A stretch of DNA of 11,495 bases from an uncultured Mailhella sp. (lineage in GTDB: Bacteria; Desulfobacterota; Desulfovibrionia; Desulfovibrionales; Desulfovibrionaceae). The notes under the pieces are model-generated. The model was not told where the DNA came from. It ran no database searches and saw nothing but the letters and a program-made list of their open reading frames with translations. The translations under genes and the position numbers were made by a program. Below, one piece after another: positions 6,783 to 11,495 of the stretch; within the stretch, counting starts at the first letter, position 1, and each line of letters opens with the position of its first letter. Where the stretch lies: contig CAJTMS010000042.1 in the NCBI GenBank assembly GCA_910577155.1, positions 7,955 through 19,449 on the forward strand, written 5' to 3'.

Positions 6783-7613
6783 TTAATTATTAAAATACGT
6801 ATTAGCCTCGGCATAAACAAAAGAATGTTTTAAAATTCTTTCTGTTTCACCTTTTTTCAATTCTTGAGCCATGGCAATGACGTGATTATATGTACTTCTT
6901 GCCGGACCGGAACCAATGCTCAGCCTCCGTACCCCGGCATCCGCAAGAGCTTTTAAATCACAGGTCGCAGGCGTCAATAAAATATTGACAGGCGCTTCCG
7001 TTTCTTTTACCAACGTTTTTACACTTTCAAGAGGCACAGCCCCCGGATAAAAAATACAATCAGCCCCTGCTTCTTTAAAGGCTTTTCCCCGTTCAAGGGC
7101 AATCTTCAGCTTATATTCCTCATCACCAATATTATGCCAATAGGTGCACGTTCTGGCATTGATAACAAAATCAAGATTACATTCTTTTTTCAGGGAAGCA
7201 AGCGCCTTGATTTTTTCCAGAAAAAACGGCAGTTCATCAAGGGTTTTATCCTGCCTGCCGTCTTCAATATTAAACCCGACAGCCCCAACTTCCAATAAAC
7301 GCAGCGCATTTTCTTTAACTTTTTCAGCATCATCTGCAAAACCGCGCTCTATATCCGCACTGACGGGGACAGCAACACGTTTTGTCATACTCTCAACACA
7401 ATAGACAAGATCGTCAAAGGGCATATTTTGCCCGTCAGCATACCCATAGGACAGTGCCGTTCCCTGACTTGTTGTGCCAAGCGCTGCAAAGCCTTCCTTT
7501 TGGAAAATATACGCAGAACCTGCATCCCATGCATTTGCCAATATAAACATTTTTTGTGCATGGTGCATATCCATAAATTTTTTTGCAAGTTCACGCTGTG
7601 TGTCTGTAATCAT
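6783..7613 (-). CDS. isocitrate lyase / PEP mutase-family protein
   Basis: 276-residue member of the isocitrate lyase / phosphoenolpyruvate mutase superfamily: TIM-barrel enzymes that cleave or form C-C or P-C bonds on small 2-oxo acids using Mg2+. Visible family motifs are ANAWDAGSA near residue 28, the metal-binding SADIERGF with D87 and E89, GFNIEDG with E117 and D118, and INART with R154. The classic KKCGH loop of isocitrate and methylisocitrate lyases is not present, so a specific call (PEP mutase, oxaloacetate decarboxylase, methylisocitrate lyase) cannot be justified. I chose the ATG at 7611-7613: GAGGA sits six bases before it. The upstream TTG at 7619 lies right against that site. 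It begins nine bases after the ogt stop and precedes gpsA by 17 bases, so the four genes should be co-transcribed. There is no phosphonate gene nearby. Confidence 0.9.
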   Translation of the reverse strand: MITDTQRELAKKFMDMHHAQKMFILANAWDAGSAYIFQKEGFAALGTTSQGTALSYGYADGQNMPFDDLVYCVESMTKRVAVPVSADIERGFADDAEKVKENALRLLEVGAVGFNIEDGRQDKTLDELPFFLEKIKALASLKKECNLDFVINARTCTYWHNIGDEEYKLKIALERGKAFKEAGADCIFYPGAVPLESVKTLVKETEAPVNILLTPATCDLKALADAGVRRLSIGSGPARSTYNHVIAMAQELKKGETERILKHSFVYAEANTYFNN

Positions 7614-7622
7614 TGCCAATCC

Positions 7623-8111
7623 TCATTGTTTTTCTAAATTTAATAAAGCCTGCTTCAGCGCAAGCCCATACGCATATCCCTGTAAAGAGCCATTTTTAGC
7701 AATAACCCTGTGGCAGGGAACACAAAAAGGTATACAATTATCATGACAAGCCCTTGCGGCGCCGCGGCATGCCCTCGGTCTTCCCGCACGTTCGGCAAGT
7801 TCTGTATAACTTATTGTTTCTCCGTAAGGAATTTTGGCTATTTCCTGCCAAACACGGTTTTGAAACTCTGTTCCGCCCTTAAAAGCATACGAAAATGTAA
7901 AATCCTTCCGCTGACCTGCAAAATATTCCGCAAGCTCCTGAAAAACCTTTTGCGCAAAATCGTCTAAGGACGCACTTTCTTTCTTTGCTTTTACAACATC
8001 TATCTTATACACTATTTCTTTTTGGCAGGCAATTTCTATCCAGATTTCCCGCTCAGAAAGTTCCTTGTATACTTCGCCGTCCAGTAAAAATTTTTTTCGA
8101 GCCGTAATCAT
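7623..8111 (-). CDS. ogt: methylated-DNA--protein-cysteine S-methyltransferase
   Basis: 162-residue suicide repair protein that moves the methyl group from O6-methylguanine (and O4-methylthymine) in DNA to its own cysteine. The active site PCHRV is present, with acceptor C133 and H134. The DNA-binding helix-turn-helix begins at FQNRVWQEIAKIPYGETISY, with the arginine finger near R116. The active-site loop is cysteine-rich (CRGAARACHDNCIPFC), with small deviations from the usual GxxNPxP pattern. The ATG at 8109-8111 overlaps the stop of the glycosylase gene as ATGA and has GGAGGG just upstream. The frame is open to an ATG at 8147, but that start lies well inside the upstream gene and has a poorer context. 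ATGA overlap implies translational coupling of two alkylation-repair proteins. Confidence 0.95.
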   Translation of the reverse strand: MITARKKFLLDGEVYKELSEREIWIEIACQKEIVYKIDVVKAKKESASLDDFAQKVFQELAEYFAGQRKDFTFSYAFKGGTEFQNRVWQEIAKIPYGETISYTELAERAGRPRACRGAARACHDNCIPFCVPCHRVIAKNGSLQGYAYGLALKQALLNLEKQ

Positions 8112-8728
8112 TTGCCCTCCCGGCGTTTTGTGTTTGCAATCTCCCATAAATACAGCGACGCAACACTGGCATAAGGAGAATATTGTTCCTTGAACGCCGC
8201 AAAGGTACGTTTATCTATTTTTTCTAAGCCATGCAAAAGACATAAACCTTTTTTTATGCCATAATCACCATAACTTAAAATATTTTTTCGCTGCAAAGAA
8301 AATAAAAGGAGCATTTCCGCTGTCCACACGCCCACACCCGGTAATTGCGTGAGTTCCTTCATAACTTCCTCATCGCTTTTTTCTGCAAAATAAAGCCCGG
8401 TAATGTTTTTTTCCGCAAAAAAAGCTGCAGCAGCCTGAATATTTCGTGCTTTTTTCGCACTCATACCGCACGCTTGCAATTGCTCCTGTGCGAGAGAAGC
8501 TATTGCCTGCTCTGTCATCACGTTGCTGCAAAGTGAACACACACGCAGAAAAATTTTTTCGGCTGTCTTTCCGGTAATTTGCTGCGAAATAATATGCCGG
8601 ATTAACGCCGCAAAGGTATGAGGCTCAATTTCCCGCTCAATAAACCCACGTTCTGCAATAAACCTGCCCAGTGCTTTGTCCCTTTTTTTTAAATAGCTCA
8701 GTTCTCTTTTCCCGTATGCAAAAAACAT
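8108..8728 (-). CDS. DNA-3-methyladenine glycosylase, HhH-GPD (AlkA-like)
   Basis: 206-residue base-excision repair glycosylase that removes alkylated purines. The helix-hairpin-helix is LPGVGVWTA (129-137), and the catalytic Asp is D155 in YGDYGIKKG, aligning with D238 of E. coli AlkA (PDDYLIK). ISQQITGKTA (47-56) is the typical helix of the family. It lacks the N-terminal TBP-like domain of E. coli AlkA (282 residues), so it is a short form of the kind found in many bacteria. The ATG at 8726-8728 has GAGGG six bases upstream. It is first in a four-gene operon (glycosylase, ogt, PEP mutase-family, gpsA) and its stop overlaps the ogt start, so the repair pair is made together. A role as part of an alkylation response is inferred; no Ada-type regulator is seen. 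Confidence 0.9.
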   Translation of the reverse strand: MFFAYGKRELSYLKKRDKALGRFIAERGFIEREIEPHTFAALIRHIISQQITGKTAEKIFLRVCSLCSNVMTEQAIASLAQEQLQACGMSAKKARNIQAAAAFFAEKNITGLYFAEKSDEEVMKELTQLPGVGVWTAEMLLLFSLQRKNILSYGDYGIKKGLCLLHGLEKIDKRTFAAFKEQYSPYASVASLYLWEIANTKRREGK

Positions 8729-8746
8729 TATTCCCTCTTTTTTTAT

Positions 8747-8755
8747 CCTATACCA
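8747..8755 (-). promoter_or_regulatory. possible extended -10 promoter of the glycosylase operon
   Basis: The minus strand reads TGGTATAGG, with TG one base before a 4/6 match to TATAAT, 19 bases before the glycosylase ATG. The motif resembles the TGGTATACT at bases 24-32. No clear -35 box. The region to 8830 is shared with the divergent TauE gene. Confidence 0.3.
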
Positions 8756-8773
8756 TATTCTTTTTAAAGAATA
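8756..8773. promoter_or_regulatory. 8-bp inverted repeat in the divergent promoter region
   Basis: TATTCTTT and AAAGAATA form a perfect dyad around two bases, next to the putative glycosylase -10 box. It may be an operator for one or both divergent genes, but the region is AT-rich and chance is a real alternative. The only copy seen. Confidence 0.25.
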
Positions 8774-8830
8774 AATCTTGCATATACAAAAAAAAAAGAA
8801 TAATTTTATTAAAATTTTTGAGAGGATACT

Positions 8831-9634
8831 ATGCTTGCCTATTTAACTCTGTATAGTTTGTTTGGTATTATTGCAGGCTTATTGGCCGGTTTGCTCGGCA
8901 TTGGAGGGGGGCTCATTATTGTTCCCATTCTTGTCTATATGTTTAATCTTCAGGGCTTTCCCGCAGAACATATTATGCACATTGCCTTGGGAACATCCCT
9001 AGCCAGCATTATTTTTACTTCTTTTTCCAGTGCCATGAGTCACCATAAACATGGTGCGGTTAAATGGGATATTGTCAAAAAGGTCACTGTGGGCATTATT
9101 GTGGGTACATGGGTAGGCTCTTTCTTTGCGGCAAAAATTCCCACTTATATTTTACAGCTTATTTTTTCCTTCTTTATTTTTTACGTGGCTTCCAAAATGA
9201 TATTGAGTTCTAAAAAAACACTGGGCAATAAGCCACTTCCTAAAACATTGGGCATGAATATCGCCGGACTCGGGATCGGACTGATTTCCAGCCTTGTTGG
9301 CATTGGCGGCGGCACCATTTCCGTGCCGTTTATGCTTTACCATAGCGTAGAAATGCGCAATGCCATTGCCACATCGGCTGCCATTGGCATGCCCATAGCC
9401 ATTTCCGGCTGTATCGGTTATTTCTTGAGCGGCAGTACAGCAAGCAATCTGCCTGAATACTGTTATGGCTTTATTTACCTGCCCGCTCTTGTTGCTATTG
9501 TTATTTGCAGCAGCCTTGTCGCTCCCTACGGCGCACACCTTGCCCATACCCTGCCTGTATCCAAAATCAAAAAATGCTTTGCCTTTCTGCTTCTCTTTGT
9601 CGGAGTCCGTATGCTGATTACCGCAATATGGTAA
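8831..9634 (+). CDS. TauE/SafE-family sulfite or sulfonate exporter
   Basis: 267-residue inner-membrane permease with about eight transmembrane segments. The two-fold TauE/SafE repeat is clear: GIGGG at 23-27 followed by VPIL, and GIGGG at 157-161 followed by VPFML. Family members are reported or proposed to export sulfite, sulfoacetate or other small anions; the substrate here cannot be read from sequence. Sulfite export would suit a sulfonate- or sulfite-using anaerobe, but that is context inference. AGAGGA lies five bases before the ATG. It is a single gene, divergent from the repair operon and convergent with the NifX-family gene. It carries no fused domain. Confidence 0.92.
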   Translation: MLAYLTLYSLFGIIAGLLAGLLGIGGGLIIVPILVYMFNLQGFPAEHIMHIALGTSLASIIFTSFSSAMSHHKHGAVKWDIVKKVTVGIIVGTWVGSFFAAKIPTYILQLIFSFFIFYVASKMILSSKKTLGNKPLPKTLGMNIAGLGIGLISSLVGIGGGTISVPFMLYHSVEMRNAIATSAAIGMPIAISGCIGYFLSGSTASNLPEYCYGFIYLPALVAIVICSSLVAPYGAHLAHTLPVSKIKKCFAFLLLFVGVRMLITAIW

Positions 9635-9672
9635 GATGTGCACATAATGATAAACGGTATCAACATCTGTTC

Positions 9673-9706
9673 AAAAAAAGCAGGGGAAAATTCTCCTGCT
9701 TTTTCT
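9673..9706. terminator. bidirectional terminator between TauE and NifX-family genes
   Basis: Arms 9675-9688 and 9691-9704 (AAAAAGCAGGGGAA with TTCTCCTGCTTTTT) pair over 14 positions with one G-U pair. A T-run follows on both strands, since the left arm begins with seven A residues. It therefore ends the exporter transcript on + and the NifX transcript on -. It is unrelated in sequence to the stem-loop repeats near 3550 and 5400. Confidence 0.85.
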
Positions 9707-9775
9707 TAAGATAAGAACGAAAAAACTCGAGTGAATAGGGTTCCTTCGTTTACATTTATACTGCACATAAAAGGA

Positions 9776-10195
9776 TTAATGGCAATGATTGCCCGCACAG
9801 CCGTGCTTATCTTCGCCGCATTTATGCTCACCGCAGGAATGCCCTTCGCTGTGCTCATGGTCATGGTGTGAGCAGTGAACATCGGTATTAAACTTCAAAT
9901 TGCCTGCTAAATAGGCATGCACGGCATCATCCGCCATACCTGATACGCCGCCAAATACCTGTATACCTGCTTGAGCCAAAGCATTTTGCGCTCCGGCCCC
10001 AATACCGCCGCAAATCAAAACCTGTACGCCTTGTTTGCTCAAAAATTCAGACAAAGCCCCATGACCTTGTCCATTGGTATCAACAACTTGGCTGTCCACT
10101 ATTTTGCCATTGTCCGTATTATAGACTTTAAATTGTTCAGAATGACCAAAATGTTGAAAAATCGTACCGTTATGATAGGTAACTGCAACTTTCAT
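9776..10195 (-). CDS. NifX / dinitrogenase Fe-Mo cofactor-family protein with a His/Cys-rich tail
   Basis: 139 residues. Positions 1-105 form the NifX/NifY-NafY-type fold of the 'dinitrogenase iron-molybdenum cofactor biosynthesis' family, starting MKVAVTY, with the hallmark HFGHSEQF at 15-22 and a glycine-rich CGGIGAGAQ in the middle. In nif systems such proteins carry iron-sulfur cofactor precursors; small stand-alone homologues are common in anaerobes without nitrogenase and their job is poorly known. The last 33 residues (107-139) contain 10 His and 5 Cys and probably bind metal. No other nif gene is seen here. GAGGG lies seven bases before the ATG (10193-10195). It follows the NapH-like gene on the same strand after 157 bases, so co-transcription is possible but not assured. 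The bidirectional terminator at 9673-9706 lies downstream. Confidence 0.88.
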   Translation of the reverse strand: MKVAVTYHNGTIFQHFGHSEQFKVYNTDNGKIVDSQVVDTNGQGHGALSEFLSKQGVQVLICGGIGAGAQNALAQAGIQVFGGVSGMADDAVHAYLAGNLKFNTDVHCSHHDHEHSEGHSCGEHKCGEDKHGCAGNHCH

Positions 10196-10352
10196 TTTTT
10201 ACCCTCTTTCTCTTGTCTGTTATAGTATGGAACAGATTGCTTTATTATAACGTCAAGTAAAAGCAAATCATTTCATTAAATAATAATACCTATGACAAAA
10301 TAGACAAGGCATAACCAATAAATACTTCTTGTTTTTTTCCTAACACTTTGAT

Positions 10353-10937
10353 TTATTGATTGTTATTCCTTAAATTTTTTAATTTACAAATATCTTGGGT
10401 CATTGTTCCCATGGGACAAAACACACACCATGAACGGGGTTTATAAAGTGCCATGACAATTAAACCCACTATCAGCGACAGCAGCATAATACTGTATAAA
10501 CCAAAGCTGAACTGCGCCACCCAAGAGGGAACTTGCCCGTCTGTATATGCCCAATTCCATGGTAATTTTATTGCCCACGCAAGGCTGACAACTTGTTTTA
10601 ATGAACTTGCCCCTGAAAAAACCAAATAGGTCTGCAATAAAACATTCCCAAACATTGTCAAAAAGAAAGCAAGAAAACCGTAACGAAACCATTTTGAAAG
10701 CATCCATCTCGGTGTTGCTTTTCCGGATGACCAGCCCAATTTTCCTCCTAAAAGAGAAAATAACTGTCCCCGCCCGCAAAGATTATTGCAAAACCATTTA
10801 TTGCCGCCTATTATTGCAATAAAGAGAGGCAAAAGAAAATCAATCATGCCAAACCAAGCAAACAAGATATTAAATAATCCTAAAGTAAAATAGAGTATTG
10901 CCCATACCCATAAATAATCATACCAATGCTTTTTCAT
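10353..10937 (-). CDS. NapH/NosR-like 4Fe-4S membrane protein
   Basis: 194-residue inner-membrane protein of the Fer4_5 type found in NapH, NosR and CcoG, which pass electrons between quinol or membrane partners and iron-sulfur proteins. About four membrane segments are visible near 9-30, 34-45, 84-107 and 145-165. Cysteine motifs flank them: C50-x3-C54 followed by GRG, and C171-x2-C174-PMG with C184. The usual CxxxCP of the first motif has Gly instead of Pro after the second Cys. It is shorter than NapH (about 287 residues) and carries no soluble ferredoxin domain, which is supplied by the preceding gene. The ATG (10935-10937) has AGGA six bases upstream and lies 20 bases inside the ferredoxin gene, so the two are co-translated. 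Redox partner unknown. Confidence 0.82.
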   Translation of the reverse strand: MKKHWYDYLWVWAILYFTLGLFNILFAWFGMIDFLLPLFIAIIGGNKWFCNNLCGRGQLFSLLGGKLGWSSGKATPRWMLSKWFRYGFLAFFLTMFGNVLLQTYLVFSGASSLKQVVSLAWAIKLPWNWAYTDGQVPSWVAQFSFGLYSIMLLSLIVGLIVMALYKPRSWCVFCPMGTMTQDICKLKNLRNNNQ

Positions 10938-11139
10938 TGATTTCCTGCCTTTCTTTTATTTCAATACAACCTGAGGGACAAATTTTCGCACATTTTCCGC
11001 AGCCTACACATAATTCAGCTTTCCCTTCCGCATAACAGCCTTTATAAATGAAAATTGCAGAGCGAGGACATTCTTTAACACAAGCTCCGCACGCAACGCA
11101 GACCGAAGGATTGAATTTTGCAACTCTTTTTGACAGCAT
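10918..11139 (-). CDS. 2[4Fe-4S] ferredoxin
   Basis: 73-residue bacterial-type ferredoxin. Two canonical cluster motifs are present: C14-x2-C17-x2-C20-x3-C24-P and C44-x2-C47-x2-C50-x3-C54-P. One extra Cys (C35) lies between them. It should carry low-potential electrons in the cytoplasm. It overlaps the NapH-like membrane gene by 20 bases, so it is probably the soluble arm of the same redox unit, as the ferredoxin domains of NapG or NosR are to their membrane parts. The ATG (11137-11139) has AAGG about ten bases upstream, a rather loose spacing; no better start lies nearby. It is the first gene of the unit. Confidence 0.93.
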   Translation of the reverse strand: MLSKRVAKFNPSVCVACGACVKECPRSAIFIYKGCYAEGKAELCVGCGKCAKICPSGCIEIKERQEINEKALV

Positions 11140-11245
11140 ATAGTTTTACCTTTTCTGTTTTGTCTAATGAGCAATAATACATTTTTATCTAATGGCTAAA
11201 AGATTTGTTTTTAAAAACATTACAATTTAATATCTCAATTTTTTT

Positions 11246-11266
11246 ATTATAACTATGACTTAGTCA
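11246..11266 (-). promoter_or_regulatory. candidate ferredoxin promoter with adjoining dyad
   Basis: The minus strand carries a perfect TATAAT (11246-11251). Four bases upstream of it is the palindrome TGACT-A-AGTCA (11256-11266), at a place where a repressor could block polymerase. No good -35 box is at 17 bases; TTGAAA lies about 22 bases upstream. It would give a leader of about 100 bases before the ferredoxin ATG. Confidence 0.35.
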
Positions 11267-11287
11267 CAAAATTTTTCAACATAGGCA

Positions 11288-11310
11288 TGATATAGGTTGA
11301 TTTTATATCA
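11288..11310. promoter_or_regulatory. TGATATA-N9-TATATCA inverted repeat
   Basis: Perfect 7-bp arms (11288-11294 and 11304-11310) with a 9-base spacer, about 35-60 bases upstream of the candidate -10 box at 11246-11251. Its place fits an activator site for the ferredoxin unit. No known consensus is matched exactly. Confidence 0.3.
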
Positions 11311-11444
11311 GTCAATACCGGTTATAACAGGAGAGACATCTTTTTTACTCTTGTTATCAATAACTACTTGAAAACATTTTCGGTACGTGTAAAGAAAAAT
11401 CTTAAATCTAAAAATTCTCAAGTATTCTATAACAAAACCGTAAC

Positions 11445-11495
11445 TAGAGCGTTTCCGCATAATATTCATAATTTTTATTTTCTTTGGGGGAAATG
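11445..11495 (+). repeat. 50-bp dispersed repeat, copy B, cut by the window edge
   Basis: Near-identical to 5444-5493 in the same orientation, with one substitution and one extra G. It runs to the last base of the window, so the true length of the repeat cannot be read here. At copy A the sequence goes on into a GC-rich stretch and stem-loop copy 3, which may also follow here beyond the edge. Confidence 0.85.

Larger units (their letters stand above)
11140..11444. other. gene-free upstream region of the ferredoxin unit
   Basis: No gene is supported here. It is AT-rich and holds two dyads (11256-11266 and 11288-11310) and a candidate -10 box for the ferredoxin gene. No further convincing structure was found between 11311 and 11444. 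The dispersed repeat begins at 11445. Confidence 0.6.

Noticed and set aside
6783..7613. PEP mutase-family gene as a phosphonate biosynthesis gene
   Set aside because: No phosphonopyruvate decarboxylase or other phosphonate gene is nearby, and the superfamily has several unrelated activities that short motifs do not separate.
9152..9643. 163-codon frame on - opposite the TauE gene
   Set aside because: It is antisense to a clear membrane protein. Its His/Asn/Gly-rich product is what antisense of hydrophobic codons gives.
9776..10195. NifX-family gene as evidence of nitrogen fixation
   Set aside because: Stand-alone members of this family are widespread in organisms without nitrogenase, and no nifHDK, nifB, nifE or nifN is seen here.
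11297..11316. FNR-like box (TTGAT ... ATCA) upstream of the ferredoxin
   Set aside because: The half-sites are separated by five bases, not four, and the right half ends in G, so it does not match the FNR consensus. The better description is the TGATATA dyad.

Overview
The window reads as a chromosomal segment of a low-GC (about 40% by eye) Gram-negative anaerobe. The best guess is a Desulfovibrionaceae-like member of the Desulfobacterota. This rests on gene content (a bacterial-type ferredoxin, a NapH/NosR-like iron-sulfur membrane protein, a NifX-family protein, a TauE/SafE exporter and a SWIM-SNF2 helicase), not on a marker gene. Ten protein genes are supported. No rRNA, tRNA, CRISPR array, transposase or phage gene was seen.

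Layout from left to right: a large SWIM zinc-finger SNF2 helicase (+, 242-3475) converges on an unrecognised secreted protein (-, 3604-4359). That gene is divergent from the tyrosine recombinase xerD (+, 4444-5340). A 423-base gene-free stretch (5341-5763) carries terminators and a dispersed repeat. Next comes a tight minus-strand operon, in transcription order: HhH-GPD DNA glycosylase (AlkA-like), ogt methyltransferase, isocitrate lyase/PEP mutase-family protein, gpsA. The first two repair alkylated DNA and overlap by ATGA; the last two are metabolic enzymes. Divergent from it is a TauE/SafE exporter (+, 8831-9634), which shares a bidirectional terminator with a NifX-family protein (-, 9776-10195). 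Upstream of NifX on the same strand are a NapH/NosR-like membrane protein (10353-10937) and a 2[4Fe-4S] ferredoxin (10918-11139), which overlap by 20 bases and probably form one electron-transfer unit. The last 356 bases hold no gene.

The structure not explained by genes is a small family of dispersed repeats. Three stem-loops share the core GTTATGGA(C): 3549-3578, 5395-5427 and 5568-5596. Two of them end in a T-tract and look like terminators of the adjacent genes; two carry a CCAATCCCC block upstream. A separate repeat of about 50 bp (5444-5493) lies between two of the stem-loops and recurs almost exactly at the right edge (11445-11495). I see no complete novel system. The most interesting items are this repeat family and the ferredoxin / NapH-like / NifX cluster, in which NifX carries an unusual His/Cys tail.

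Several start codons were moved from the longest reading frame to internal ATGs with good Shine-Dalgarno sites: gpsA to 6765, the PEP mutase-family gene to 7613, ogt to 8111.
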